Source: Pseudohalioglobus sediminis (GTDB lineage: Bacteria; Pseudomonadota; Gammaproteobacteria; Pseudomonadales; Halieaceae). Taken from it: a stretch of 64,000 nucleotides of DNA. The stretch lies in NCBI RefSeq assembly GCF_008370495.1, contig NZ_VTUX01000003.1, positions 558,001 through 622,000 of the forward strand. The letters run 5' to 3'. A model generated the notes under the pieces. It did not search any database. It saw nothing but the letters and a program-made list of their open reading frames with translations, and was not told where the DNA came from. A program made the position numbers and the translations under genes. Below, piece after piece: positions 15,667 through 26,780 of this stretch (the first letter of the stretch is position 1; each line of letters opens with the position of its first letter).

Positions 15667-16944
15667 GTGAGTTCGATCAGAAAACAGTCAATCATCGCCG
15701 TACTGATGCTGGCTGTAGCAGCTGCAGTGGCGGTGACGCTGTATATCAAGCGCCCTCCCGCCCAAATAGCCCAACCGGAGTTCAGGCCCGTCTCGGTCGA
15801 CGTGGCCGTTGCCGTCAAGCAATCGATACGCGTCGAAGTGCAGGCCCAGGGCACCGTAACACCGCTGCGCGAAACCGCCCTGATGGCAGAAGTTTCCGGA
15901 CGCATCATCGATGTGGCCGAGAATTTCCTGGTGGGTAACTTTGTTGCTGAGGGCGACGTCCTGTTGCGCATCGACCCACGTGATTACCAGACGGAACTGC
16001 TGCGTGCCCAATCTACTGTGGAGTCGGCAGAGAGCAACCTGGCGCAGGAAAGAGGTCGCGCGGAAGTGGCGCTGCGGGAATGGAAAAAACTGCCCGCCAA
16101 TAGCCAGCGCAGTGATGAAGCCAGGGACCTCTATCTGCGCAAACCACAGCTGGAACTGGCCGAGGCGCAGTTACTTTCGGCCCTCGCCGACCTGAACACC
16201 GCACGCGACCGACTCGAACGCACCATCATCAAGGCACCCTATAGCGCGGTTATCCGCAACAAGCACAGTGAATTGGGCCAGTTCGTCACCGCGGGCACCC
16301 CACTGGCTGATGTGTTCTCCGTGGAGCAGGCCGAGATACGCCTGCCCATACCGCAAAGCCGGCTGGGGTATCTCGCGCTGCCCGGCATCCAGGGTGGCGA
16401 CCAGGGGGCAGAAATCGACCTCTATACCGATGTGGCAGGTGCCGTGACACACTGGCCCGCCACCTTGCATCGCACCGAAGGCGTATTCGATGAGCGCTCC
16501 CGCGTGCTTTACGCCGTGGCCCGCGTCGATGATCCCTACGCACTGGAAAATCCGGGGCGTGAGCCGCTGCGGCTGGGTACCTTCGTGAACGCCAATATCA
16601 GCGGCAGGGAATTTGACGACATCGTGGTTTTGCCGCGCTACGTACTGCGCGCCGGGAACCTGCTCTGGGTGATTGATGAACAGAATACCCTGCGCAACCG
16701 ACAGGTCACGGTACTGCGAACAGGGGGAGACCGTATCTTCGTCAGTGACGGGCTCGATACCGGCGATCGCGTATCGCTGACCGCCCTGGACCCTTCAATG
16801 AATGGCTCTACCGTCCAGATCAATAGCAGCATACCCAGCGATCAACTCGGAGAGGGTGCGCCCGCCCTGTCCGATGAAGCGGCAGACAGCAACCAGGTGT
16901 CGCTGTCTGCCGGCCCGGCGGCTGGCACCGCGGCTGCGCAATGA
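15667..16944 (+). CDS. RND efflux periplasmic adaptor subunit (HlyD/MFP family)
   Basis: The protein is 425 residues from the GTG at 15667, which has a GGAA purine run at suitable distance; another GTG at 15655 would add four residues. It has one N-terminal membrane segment (IIAVLMLAVAAAVAVTLYI). A lipoyl/barrel-sandwich half follows (VQAQGTVTPLRETALMAEVSGRI), then a helical hairpin and the second half (IIKAPYSAVIRNKHSELGQFVTAGTPLADV). These link an inner-membrane RND pump to an outer-membrane channel. The pump gene overlaps it as ATGA at 16941-16944. No outer-membrane TolC-like gene is present locally. Confidence 0.94.
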   Translation: MSSIRKQSIIAVLMLAVAAAVAVTLYIKRPPAQIAQPEFRPVSVDVAVAVKQSIRVEVQAQGTVTPLRETALMAEVSGRIIDVAENFLVGNFVAEGDVLLRIDPRDYQTELLRAQSTVESAESNLAQERGRAEVALREWKKLPANSQRSDEARDLYLRKPQLELAEAQLLSALADLNTARDRLERTIIKAPYSAVIRNKHSELGQFVTAGTPLADVFSVEQAEIRLPIPQSRLGYLALPGIQGGDQGAEIDLYTDVAGAVTHWPATLHRTEGVFDERSRVLYAVARVDDPYALENPGREPLRLGTFVNANISGREFDDIVVLPRYVLRAGNLLWVIDEQNTLRNRQVTVLRTGGDRIFVSDGLDTGDRVSLTALDPSMNGSTVQINSSIPSDQLGEGAPALSDEAADSNQVSLSAGPAAGTAAAQ

Positions 16945-19900
16945 GCGAGGGCACACCCCGAACTGGCGTTATTGCCTGGTTTGCCCGCAATCCGGTTGCG
17001 GCCAACCTGATGATGCTGGTCATTATGGCCGTGGGCCTGGGCAGCGCGCTCAGTATCCAGCGCGCCCTCTTTCCGGCGTTCGACTTCGAAGCAATCTTCA
17101 TCACCGTGCCTTATCCCGGCGCGGCCCCGGAAGAGGTGGAACTCGGCGTCATCATGAAGATCGAGGAAGCCATCAACGACCTCGACGGCATCAAGCGCGT
17201 TGAGTCAGACGCGCTGGAATCCCTCGGGCGGGTCATGATTGAACCGCAGGATGGTGTCCCCATTTCCAAACTGCTCGCCGATGTGCAAAACCGCATCGAC
17301 GGCATCAGCACCTTTCCCGAGGAAGCAGAGGAACCGGTAATCACGCAACCGGAAATCCTGTTTGCCGCATTGACCATCCAGATTAGCGGCGCACTCGACG
17401 AACGCAGCATGAAGTCACTGGCCGATGAACTGCGCAGGGAACTGGTTACCCTGCCAGAAGTCTCTTCTGCCGAAGTGATCGGTGCTCGCGATTACGAGAT
17501 CGGCATAGAGATTTCCGAAGAAACCCTTCGCGAGTACCACCTGACGCTCGCTGATGTCGCCAATACCATAGCCGCCTCCTCCCTGGACCTGCCCTCGGGC
17601 TCCGTGCAAACCCGGCACGGCGACATCATGCTGCGCACGCTCGGCCAGGCCTATGTACAGCAGGATTTCGAGAACATCGTATTAAAGACCTGGCCAGACG
17701 GCACCCGCCTGCTGCTGGGTGACATCGCCACCGTGGAAGACGGCTTCGTCGACGCCAAGGGCTTCGCCAAGTTCAACGGGCAGTATTCCCTCGGCGTCAA
17801 CGTATTCGCAATGGGTGAACAGGACATTATCGAAACCGCCGACGCGGCCCGCGCCTACGTCGAGGAGAAACGCCCCTCCCTGGCTGACGGCGTCGAGCTG
17901 GATATCTGGTCCGATTCTACCTACTACCTGAAAGGCCGCCTGGCCATGATGGTCAAGAACCTGGCCATCGGCGCGCTACTGGTATTCCTGACGCTGGCGC
18001 TGTTCCTTGAGATAAAGCTGGCGTTCTGGGTCATGCTGGGCATCCCGGTGTGTTTCCTCGGCGCCATGGCCGTGCTCAACACCCCTTACGTCGATGCCAG
18101 TCTCAACATGATAAGCCTGTTCGGCTTCATCCTGGTGCTGGGGATCGTAGTGGACGACGCGATCATCATGGGCGAAAGCGCCTATAGTGAAACCGAGCAA
18201 CGCGGCCACAGCGTCGACAATGTTATCGACGGGGTGTACCGGGTAGCCACCCCCGCCACCTTTGGCGTGCTCACAACCATCGTTGCCTTTATTCCAACAC
18301 TGTTTGTACAGGGCGTTTTTGCGCCCATGCCGGAGGCATTCGGCTGGGTTGTGATTCTCTGCCTGGTCTTTTCTCTGGTGGAATCAAAGTGGATTCTTCC
18401 GGCACACCTCGCCCACAGCAAGCCCACCAAAAATCGCCTGCTGCTGTCAGTGGACCATATCCAGGAAGGCGTCAACAATCGCCTGCGCAGCTTCGTTTAC
18501 GGGCCCTATCGCCGGCTCGCGGACCGCTGCGTGGCCAATCGCTACATTACCCTGGCGCTGTTCCTGTCCTTGCTGGTGATGTCCATCGGCCTGATCGCCG
18601 GCGGCGTCGTGCGCACCGTGCTGTCGCCGCACACACCCGGTGAATTTCTTCAGGCGGAACTGCGCATGTCCGAAGGCAGTCCCGAAGAAGCAACGATTGA
18701 TGCGGTCAACCAGATTGTCGTGGCGCTGGAACAGGTTGATCTCGAGTACCAGCGTGAAAACAACACCGACGATAGCATTGTCGACTACATCGCTGCCTAC
18801 GGCTTCGAGCGTATCAATGGCCGCATCGACGTGGAACTGAGCAAGCAGGATACGCGCAGTATTTCCAACGAGGAGATACTGAAACGCTGGCGCGCCCAGG
18901 TGGGGCGTATTCACGGTGCAGATGTACTCGCTTTTGAATCCTCCGATGGCCCCAACTTCGGCCCCAATATCGCGTTCGACCTGAAGCATGCCAATTTCGA
19001 CACGCTGCGCAAAGCGGCTGAAGAACTCGAGGAAAAACTGCGTCAATACGACGGACTCAGCGATATTCGCAATGGCGCCAGCGATACGCGCGAGGAGTTT
19101 CACCTGCAACTGCTCCCGGAGGGAGAAGCACTGGGGATCTCCCGCTACGACCTGGGCTCACAGGTTCGCCACGCGTTTTACGGTGCCGAGGCACAACGCA
19201 TCCAGCGCGGTATCGACGAAATCAAGGTAATGGTGCGCTATCCGAGAACTGACCGAGAAAACGTTTCCAGCCTCAATAACATGTATATCCGCACACCTTC
19301 CGGTGACCAGGTGCCTTTCGAGACCGTGGCCAGGCTGGAGGTGCGACCGGGCCTGCTGAAGTCCACCCGCATCGACTTCCAGCGCGCGGCGGAAGTTACC
19401 GCTGAAGCTGACATCGCCGTGGTCGAACCCGCGAAAGTCATGGCCGACGTGGAGGCAAACATATTGCCGGACCTGATGCTTAAATACCCGGGGCTGAGCT
19501 GGGATGAGTCGGGGCTGGCAGATGAAGAGCGCAAGATGGCGTTCAGCATGTTTGTAGGCTTCGCCCTGGCATTGTTTGGTATCTATGCACTGCTGGCCGT
19601 ACCCACGGGCTCATACCTGCAACCGTTGATTATCATGGGGGTTATACCCTTCGGTATTATCGGCGCCATACTGGCCCACTGGGGGCTGGGCCACGACATG
19701 AGCATGATGTCGGTCATGGGGATCGTCGCGCTCTCAGGTGTGGTGGTCAATGACAGCCTGATCCTCGTCGATTATGTCAACAAGTCTGTCGCTGCAGGGA
19801 AGGACAAACATATCGCTATCATCGATGCTGGCTGCCGGCGTTTCCGCGCCATCATGCTCACTTCACTGACCACTTTCCTCGGCCTGGCGCCCATGTTGCT

Positions 19901-20081
19901 GGAGCGCAGTGCCCAGGCCCAGTTCATGGTGCCGATGGCCATCTCGCTGGCCTTCGGCATCGTATTCGCCACGGTCATCACCCTGCTCCTGGTGCCCAGC
20001 CTGTACATGATTCTCGACGATGTGGCAGGGCTGATGAAGCGCTTCAGTGGTTCGACCGACGGCGAACCGACCCGCGCCTAG
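16941..20081 (+). CDS. RND-family multidrug/lipid efflux pump, inner-membrane permease
   Basis: This 1046-residue protein has the length and repeat plan of AcrB-type transporters: an N-terminal membrane helix (NPVAANLMMLVIMAVGLGSAL), a large periplasmic loop, helices 2-6, then a second copy. TM4 contains VVDDAII, with the proton-relay aspartates; the second half has VVVNDSLILVDYVN. The substrate could be drugs, detergents or lipids; the family alone does not tell. It is translated in overlap with its adaptor and is convergent with dgkA, both stops lying in CTAG at 20078-20081. Confidence 0.95.
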   Translation: MSEGTPRTGVIAWFARNPVAANLMMLVIMAVGLGSALSIQRALFPAFDFEAIFITVPYPGAAPEEVELGVIMKIEEAINDLDGIKRVESDALESLGRVMIEPQDGVPISKLLADVQNRIDGISTFPEEAEEPVITQPEILFAALTIQISGALDERSMKSLADELRRELVTLPEVSSAEVIGARDYEIGIEISEETLREYHLTLADVANTIAASSLDLPSGSVQTRHGDIMLRTLGQAYVQQDFENIVLKTWPDGTRLLLGDIATVEDGFVDAKGFAKFNGQYSLGVNVFAMGEQDIIETADAARAYVEEKRPSLADGVELDIWSDSTYYLKGRLAMMVKNLAIGALLVFLTLALFLEIKLAFWVMLGIPVCFLGAMAVLNTPYVDASLNMISLFGFILVLGIVVDDAIIMGESAYSETEQRGHSVDNVIDGVYRVATPATFGVLTTIVAFIPTLFVQGVFAPMPEAFGWVVILCLVFSLVESKWILPAHLAHSKPTKNRLLLSVDHIQEGVNNRLRSFVYGPYRRLADRCVANRYITLALFLSLLVMSIGLIAGGVVRTVLSPHTPGEFLQAELRMSEGSPEEATIDAVNQIVVALEQVDLEYQRENNTDDSIVDYIAAYGFERINGRIDVELSKQDTRSISNEEILKRWRAQVGRIHGADVLAFESSDGPNFGPNIAFDLKHANFDTLRKAAEELEEKLRQYDGLSDIRNGASDTREEFHLQLLPEGEALGISRYDLGSQVRHAFYGAEAQRIQRGIDEIKVMVRYPRTDRENVSSLNNMYIRTPSGDQVPFETVARLEVRPGLLKSTRIDFQRAAEVTAEADIAVVEPAKVMADVEANILPDLMLKYPGLSWDESGLADEERKMAFSMFVGFALALFGIYALLAVPTGSYLQPLIIMGVIPFGIIGAILAHWGLGHDMSMMSVMGIVALSGVVVNDSLILVDYVNKSVAAGKDKHIAIIDAGCRRFRAIMLTSLTTFLGLAPMLLERSAQAQFMVPMAISLAFGIVFATVITLLLVPSLYMILDDVAGLMKRFSGSTDGEPTRA

Positions 20082-20434
20082 GCCGCCAGATAGGGCGCGA
20101 AAATCAGCCCGGCCATAATCACCGCGACTGCGGCCATGAGCAGTACACTGCCGGCGGCCACATCCTTGGCCTTGCCGATGAGCGGGTGATGCTCGGGATG
20201 GAGCGCGTCACACAGGTGCTCCAGCGCCGTGTTCAGGCCCTCGGCAAGCCATACCAGCGCCACGGTCAACAGTAGTGCTTTCCAGTCGTCAGCGGAGATC
20301 TGCAGCGCGAAAGCGAGGGCGCTAACCAGCACCGTCGCCAGCAGATGCAGGCGGGCATGGTGCTCTTCCAGCAGGGTCCGCACGCCGGTTATGGCGTGGG
20401 CGAAACTCTGCAACCTGCTGACGAGCCACTCCAT
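20078..20434 (-). CDS. dgkA: Diacylglycerol kinase (prokaryotic DgkA)
   Basis: The 118-residue membrane protein has three hydrophobic segments and the DgkA signature: LAEGLNTALEHLCD (Glu and Asn of the active site) and GKAKDVAAGSVLL. It phosphorylates diacylglycerol to phosphatidate in the inner membrane, recycling lipid left by membrane-derived oligosaccharide or LPS modification. It is last in a minus-strand run of five genes, 14 bases after sppA. Its stop overlaps the stop of the convergent RND pump. Confidence 0.96.
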   Translation of the reverse strand: MEWLVSRLQSFAHAITGVRTLLEEHHARLHLLATVLVSALAFALQISADDWKALLLTVALVWLAEGLNTALEHLCDALHPEHHPLIGKAKDVAAGSVLLMAAVAVIMAGLIFAPYLAA

Positions 20435-20448
20435 GCGGCAACAGCGAA

Positions 20449-22296
20449 TCAGAAAGCGTTACTGCAGGACAGGCACAGGGCGTAGATATGCCGGGGGTCC
20501 TGGAGCCCCTGCACCACGGTTGTTGCAGCCAGCAATGGCTGTGCCAGCGCCACCAATCGCGCCACCTCGTCCGACCGCGGGTACACTCCGAGGCTACCCA
20601 GGCGCTCCGTCAGGGCCTGCATGAAGATCGCCCCGGGAGACAGCGGTTCGCGAATATAGTCGACCTCATACTGCGCCAGATCCGCGCGCGCTGCCGCCGC
20701 CTCGATCGCATCCTGCAGGTCGCCCAGATGATCGACCAGGCCAAGCTCCAGTGCGTCAGAGGCACTCCATGTCCGCCCTTCCGCAGCGGCGGATACCTGT
20801 TCCAGGGTCATATCCCGGCCATCTGCCACGACATCAAGAAAACGCCGGTAGGCTTGCGCGACGCCGGCATCCAAAGCCTGCTTGAGTTCGGGGTTCAGGG
20901 GTCGGTCCAGCCTGAGGGAACCGGCGAGACTGGTAGTGCCCACACCGTCGGTGTGAATGCCACCGCGCTGCAACAGGTTCTCAATGGTGGGGAATGCGGC
21001 GAACACGCCAATGCTGCCGGTGATCGTGGTGGGCGTGGCCCAGATCTCATCCGCAGCGGCGGCGATGTAGTAGCCTCCGGAGGCCGCCATGGCGCCCATC
21101 GAAACCACCAACGGTTTACCTGCCGCCCGGGCCTGCAGTATCTGCCCGTGGATGACCTCGGAGGCAAACATGCTGCCTCCGGGGGTATTCACCCTGAGTA
21201 CAATAGCGGCCACGTCGCTGTCATCGGTAACCGCCTTGATCTGTCTGGCAAGACTGTCGGCGCCAATGCTGCCGGGCGGCTGCTCACCGGGAAGCATATT
21301 GCCCTGGGCGGTGATGACGGCCACCCTGGGCCCGGGCTGATCGGTGAGCGGAAGGCCACGCTTGCGTTGCAGGTACTGTGCAAAAGGCACCGCCGCGTAA
21401 TCACCCGCATCGGTGCTGGCCCCGGTCACGTCAGCCAGGTAGGCATTGACTTCGGAGCGCGTCATCAATTTATCCAGCAAACCGGCCTGTAGCGCGTCGG
21501 CGGCCTGGTCGCCATCACCGCTGACCATGCGCTGGGCAAAGCCGTTGACATAACGGTCTATGGCACCCGCTTCCAGACCGCGATTGGTCTCGACGGTAGC
21601 CGTATAGCTGTCCCAAAGGTCTTGCAACCACTGCATCGTGACGACCTTTTCTTCGGCAGACATGTCGCTGCGCAAAAAGGGCTCGACCGCTGACTTGTGC
21701 TGCCCGGCGCGAAATACATGCATGCTAATCGACAGTTTTTCCAGCGCTTCCGCGAAATACTGCAGGTACATGCCGTAGCCCTCTAGCGCCACACCGCCCA
21801 TGGGATGCCCTATCACCTCGTCGGCAAAGCTGGCCAGGAGATACTGATCCTGGGTGTAGTAATCGCCAACCGCAACAATCGGCTTGCCACTCTCACGGAA
21901 CGACTCCAGCGCCCTGGCCATTTCCTGCGTGCGACTGATGCCGGCATACATCAGGTACTCCAGCCGCATCACCAGCGCCGTGATGGCGTCGTCATCGCGT
22001 GCCAATTCTATGGCCTCGATCACGTCACGCAGCAGGACTTCCTGTTCCGCAGGCAAAGGTTCGGCGAGCAATGCCTGCAGCGGCTCTACCGCGGTCTTTT
22101 GGTCAACAATTGCGCCGGCCGGGTCCAGCACCAACGCTGCCTGCGCCGGCAGGGGCTCCGGCCCGCCGCCGATATACACAAAATAGAAAATCAGCAACAT
22201 CAACAGGAACAGGATGTTGGCCAGCGCCAGTCGAATGCGGGTAATCGCGTTCCAGATACCGCCCAGAATACGGCGCAGCAGCGATGGTTTACTCAT
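20449..22296 (-). CDS. sppA: Signal peptide peptidase SppA, long (67K) type
   Basis: The 615-residue protein has one N-terminal membrane anchor (about residues 24-43) and two tandem ClpP-like domains. The catalytic pair is visible: Lys201 in AGQHKSAVEPFLR from the first domain and Ser406 in MAASGGYYIAAA from the second, as in E. coli SppA. It digests remnant signal peptides in the inner membrane, with the active site facing the periplasm. It lies in a unit with dgkA downstream and DUF2069/wrbA upstream, 28 bases from the latter pair. Confidence 0.96.
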   Translation of the reverse strand: MSKPSLLRRILGGIWNAITRIRLALANILFLLMLLIFYFVYIGGGPEPLPAQAALVLDPAGAIVDQKTAVEPLQALLAEPLPAEQEVLLRDVIEAIELARDDDAITALVMRLEYLMYAGISRTQEMARALESFRESGKPIVAVGDYYTQDQYLLASFADEVIGHPMGGVALEGYGMYLQYFAEALEKLSISMHVFRAGQHKSAVEPFLRSDMSAEEKVVTMQWLQDLWDSYTATVETNRGLEAGAIDRYVNGFAQRMVSGDGDQAADALQAGLLDKLMTRSEVNAYLADVTGASTDAGDYAAVPFAQYLQRKRGLPLTDQPGPRVAVITAQGNMLPGEQPPGSIGADSLARQIKAVTDDSDVAAIVLRVNTPGGSMFASEVIHGQILQARAAGKPLVVSMGAMAASGGYYIAAAADEIWATPTTITGSIGVFAAFPTIENLLQRGGIHTDGVGTTSLAGSLRLDRPLNPELKQALDAGVAQAYRRFLDVVADGRDMTLEQVSAAAEGRTWSASDALELGLVDHLGDLQDAIEAAAARADLAQYEVDYIREPLSPGAIFMQALTERLGSLGVYPRSDEVARLVALAQPLLAATTVVQGLQDPRHIYALCLSCSNAF

Positions 22297-22324
22297 TCAG
22301 GATTCTCCGTACTCGCGCAAGGGT

Positions 22325-23615
<1,291 letters not shown>

Positions 23616-23704
23616 TTACGGGTTCCTGGATATCTGTTTTCGCGGCCAACAAGTATATCAAAGGCACTTGGCTGCAGCCCGGTCATTCGTGCCATAATTC
23701 GTAG

Positions 23705-24934
23705 ATGGACTACCTACAGGAATTGCTGGCCAACTTCTGGCACCGCACGCGTTACCTGATCTCGCGGTTCTCTGCCGACCGCTGCTCGGAAAACGCCGCT
23801 GCGCTGACCTACATGAGCCTGTTCGCCATGGTGCCACTGCTCACGGTGCTCTATACCATGGCCTCCGCCATACCCACGTTCCAGGGCCTCGAGGAGCAGA
23901 TGCAAAGCTTTCTGTTCGAGCACCTTATGCCCGAGAGCGGCAGCGAGGTAGAAGCCTACCTTCGTGACTTTTCTACCCAGGCCAAGAACCTCACTGGTCC
24001 AGGCATCGTTTTTCTTGTCGTGACCGCGGTACTGATGCTGCGCAATATCGAGAAGGCGTTCAACCTGATATGGCGGGCGACGGAGAATCGCAGCGCAGTA
24101 TCCAGCTTCCTGCTGTACTGGGCGGTCCTCAGCCTGGCGCCCGTGGCGCTTGGACTGGCACTGGGTATCAGCACCTACCTGACCTCGTTTTCCAACGTAT
24201 TCGACGAATACGATATCTTCGGCGCCAAGGCACTGCTGCTCCAGCTCGCACCTGTGCTGTTGTCGGCCGCCGCCTTTACCCTGCTGTACATTGCCGTACC
24301 CAACTGCCGGGTACCCTTCAAACATACCGTTATTGGCGGCCTGGTGGCAGCGCTGGCGTTCCATGCGGCCCGGGCCCTGTTTACAGACCTGGTGGTGGGA
24401 TCAAGCTACACCTTCATCTACGGCGCATTTGCCGCTGTGCCACTGTTCCTGTTATGGATCTACCTGTCCTGGAATATCGTATTAATGGGCGGCATCCTGG
24501 TGCACAGCCTTTCTGCCTACCAGAACGAGGAACAATCCAGTCGACCGACAGTGCTCAAGGCCCTGGATGTGCTCTACCTGTTCTGGCAGAAGCAGCAGGC
24601 GGGCAAAACGGTGCGGGAAATCGAGCTGCTCAACAACAGCCACCGGGTAACTCGCGGCCTGGACAGTGAAACCTGGCGCTACCTGCGCGACGTACTGATG
24701 CAGAAAAAGGTCATCACGCAGAGTGACCGCGGGCACTATCTGCTCAGCCGCGACCTGCACTCGATACGTTTCTGGCAACTCAAGGAATGGGTCAACGATG
24801 AACAGCCCCTCGACCGTGAGGACAGCAGCGCACAACTTGACTGGCAGCACGAGGCCTATCGCCTGCTGCGGGAACAGCGAACGCAACAGCGTGAGCTGCT
24901 TGATATGAACCTGGTGGAGCTCTACCAACAGTGA
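23705..24934 (+). CDS. YihY/UPF0761 family inner membrane protein
   Basis: The 409-residue protein has six hydrophobic segments in its first 270 residues with typical YihY/BrkB landmarks: ALTYMSLFAMVPLLTVLYTMAS, VLMLRNIEKAFNLIWR, and VGSSYTFIYGAFAAVPLFLLWIYLSW. A soluble tail of about 130 residues resembles a winged helix (VREIELLNNSHRV, DVLMQKKVITQSDRGHYLL). The family was once labelled ribonuclease BN, wrongly; its function is unsettled. It is followed in GTGA overlap by a thioredoxin-like lipoprotein. It is divergent from the arsC-wrbA unit. Confidence 0.93.
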   Translation: MDYLQELLANFWHRTRYLISRFSADRCSENAAALTYMSLFAMVPLLTVLYTMASAIPTFQGLEEQMQSFLFEHLMPESGSEVEAYLRDFSTQAKNLTGPGIVFLVVTAVLMLRNIEKAFNLIWRATENRSAVSSFLLYWAVLSLAPVALGLALGISTYLTSFSNVFDEYDIFGAKALLLQLAPVLLSAAAFTLLYIAVPNCRVPFKHTVIGGLVAALAFHAARALFTDLVVGSSYTFIYGAFAAVPLFLLWIYLSWNIVLMGGILVHSLSAYQNEEQSSRPTVLKALDVLYLFWQKQQAGKTVREIELLNNSHRVTRGLDSETWRYLRDVLMQKKVITQSDRGHYLLSRDLHSIRFWQLKEWVNDEQPLDREDSSAQLDWQHEAYRLLREQRTQQRELLDMNLVELYQQ

Positions 24935-25422
24935 AAATACTCTCAATCCTGGCCCTTGTCCTGACCCTCGCTGCCTGCACCAACCCTGAGGAAGGCGCTG
25001 ACAATACCGTGCCACGGCTCAACCTGCCGGACTACCAGGGGCGCTGGCTGGTGGTGAATTACTGGGCAGAATGGTGCAAGCCCTGCATAAAGGAGATCCC
25101 CGAGCTTAACAGCCTCGATCAGCGCTACGCCCAGATAGCTGTGCTGGGGGTTAATTTCGATGGCAACACCGGGGCAGAACTCGAAACCCAGGTGGAAAAA
25201 CTTGGCATCGCATTCCCCACCCTGCTGGAAGATCCCGCTGCGCAACTGGGGATGCAAAAACCGTCTGTCCTGCCCACCACCCTGGTATTCGACCCGGACG
25301 GACGCCTCGCCAACACCCTGGTTGGCCCCCAGACCCTGGAGTCGCTGGCACTTGCCACCGGTCAGGCCGCCATGCCCGAGGCGGGCCCGGTGGCAGAGGA
25401 CATCCTGCCGCAAGGGCAATAA
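24931..25422 (+). CDS. TlpA/ResA-like thioredoxin-fold lipoprotein
   Basis: This 163-residue protein starts at GTG, overlapping the YihY stop. It has a lipoprotein signal with lipobox L-A-A-C (Cys16). The thioredoxin fold shows VVNYWAEWCKPCIKEIPELN, with a WCKPC redox centre, and the cis-proline region SVLPTTLVFDPDG. TlpA/ResA-like proteins reduce periplasmic disulphides, often during cytochrome c maturation. Here it is membrane-tethered by its lipid anchor. No cytochrome maturation genes are adjacent, so the electron partner is unknown. Confidence 0.93.
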   Translation: MKILSILALVLTLAACTNPEEGADNTVPRLNLPDYQGRWLVVNYWAEWCKPCIKEIPELNSLDQRYAQIAVLGVNFDGNTGAELETQVEKLGIAFPTLLEDPAAQLGMQKPSVLPTTLVFDPDGRLANTLVGPQTLESLALATGQAAMPEAGPVAEDILPQGQ

Positions 25423-25790
25423 CCGCCGACAGGGCCTGCCAAATGCTTGCGCTGCCCGCAGCCCCCTTCACCGGGCATCCCCTGCGCCTTCCATGACTCC
25501 CGGGTACTTACCGACCATCCATAGGCATAAAAAAACGGCCCCGATTGGGGCCGTCAAGCACTAGCATCTCTCACAGAGGGATATGAAACCTGGATGAATC
25601 CAGAAGCAGTGACAGCGCAGGAGTCTCATGCCGTCTGGCGACTACGCTGTAACTGCAAATTATGACCGACCCGGTTTGGCAAAGTTCCTGAGCGATATAA
25701 AAAAATCTCTATCCCGTTGCAATGGACATCGCCAACTATCGCGACTAGTCTTCCCCTCATCACAATAACAGCGGATCCCAGGAGCATCAC
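25423..25790. other. Intergenic region ahead of cysK
   Basis: These 368 bases contain no convincing gene. They hold a strong hairpin at 25535-25554. A weak promoter-like pair lies closer to cysK: TTGGCA at 25676-25681 and an A/T-rich -10-like stretch around 25696-25703, with short spacing. An AGGAG site (CCCAGGAGCATCAC) precedes the cysK ATG. The unusual length of this gap in a window of overlapping genes makes it a reasonable place for cysK regulation or a small RNA, but I see no known RNA fold. Confidence 0.5.
25529..25554 (-). terminator. Rho-independent-type hairpin oriented for minus-strand transcripts
   Basis: ACGGCCCC-GATT-GGGGCCGT forms a perfect 8-base stem with a GATT loop. A run of seven A lies on the left, so on the minus strand the hairpin is followed by seven U. 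On the plus strand it is followed by CAAGCA with no U run, so it would act poorly for the YihY-TlpA unit just upstream. No annotated minus-strand gene reads into it. Confidence 0.6.
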
Positions 25791-26774
25791 ATGAGTCATA
25801 TCTTCGATAACAATGCTGAGACAATCGGTGGTACCCCGCTGGTAAAAATCAATCGCATCAGCCGCGGCAAGGTATTCGCCAAGCTGGAAAACCGGAATCC
25901 GGCCATGTCCGTCAAGTGCCGCATTGGCACCAGCATGGTAGAGGCAGCGGAGCGTGACGGCAGCCTCAAACCTGGCATGACCATCGTTGAACCCACCAGC
26001 GGCAATACCGGCATCGCGCTGGCTTTCGTGGCGGCGGCCAAGGGTTACGACTGCATACTGACCATGCCCAACACCTTCAGCCTCGAAAGGCGCATGCTGA
26101 TGAAAGCACTGGGTGCGGAAATCAGGCTTACTGATGGCAGCAAGGGCATCGCCGCAGCAATTCAGGCAGCGGAGGACATTATTGCCTCTGAACCGGGTAA
26201 GTACTGGGGGCCTCACCAGTTCGAAAACCCCGCCAACCCGGCTGTGCACGAGGCCACCACCGGCCCCGAGATCTGGCGCGACACCGACGGCGACATCGAC
26301 ATCCTTGTGGCGGGCGTAGGCACCGGCGGTACCCTCTCCGGCATTTCCCGGTATATCAAGCGCCAGCAAGGCAAGCCGATCACCACCGTGGCAGTGGAAC
26401 CCACTACCACCACCATGATCAGCGCCGCCCTGGCCGGGGAGGATCCCGAACATGCGCCGCACAAGATCCAGGGCATTGGCGCCGGTTTCGTGCCTGACAA
26501 CCTGGATCTGGAAATGGTTGACGCTGTGGAAAAAGTCAGCAACGAGGAGGCCATGGAGTATGCCCACCGCCTGATGCGTGAGGAAGGTATCCTGGCCGGC
26601 ATCTCGTCAGGGGCAGCCATGGCGGTAGCGGACAGGCTGGCTAGCCGGGAAGAGAACGCCGACAAGACCATTGTGGTGATTCTTCCCGATTCCGGGGAGC
26701 GCTACCTCAGCTCAGCGCTGTTCGAGGGAACCTTCACTGACAACGAGACCGTACAGACCACGGTCAGCAACTGA
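25791..26774 (+). CDS. cysK: Cysteine synthase A (O-acetylserine sulfhydrylase)
   Basis: The 327-residue PLP enzyme makes cysteine from O-acetylserine and sulphide. The PLP lysine is Lys42 in [11 protein letters not shown], the substrate loop is [10 protein letters not shown], and the PLP phosphate loop is [25 protein letters not shown] and GISSGAAM complete the CysK pattern; the Cys after the PLP lysine is typical of CysK rather than CysM. It is a single-gene unit with its own upstream region and an intrinsic terminator overlapping the convergent GNAT gene. Confidence 0.97.
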   Translation: MSHIFDNNAETIGGTPLVKINRISRGKVFAKLENRNPAMSVKCRIGTSMVEAAERDGSLKPGMTIVEPTSGNTGIALAFVAAAKGYDCILTMPNTFSLERRMLMKALGAEIRLTDGSKGIAAAIQAAEDIIASEPGKYWGPHQFENPANPAVHEATTGPEIWRDTDGDIDILVAGVGTGGTLSGISRYIKRQQGKPITTVAVEPTTTTMISAALAGEDPEHAPHKIQGIGAGFVPDNLDLEMVDAVEKVSNEEAMEYAHRLMREEGILAGISSGAAMAVADRLASREENADKTIVVILPDSGERYLSSALFEGTFTDNETVQTTVSN

Positions 26775-26780
26775 CCCGCA

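Noticed and set aside
25423-25790. Possible small protein gene or riboswitch ahead of cysK.
   Set aside because: Short frames here lack ribosome-binding sites and no conserved riboswitch fold could be recognised by eye; only the hairpin is reported.
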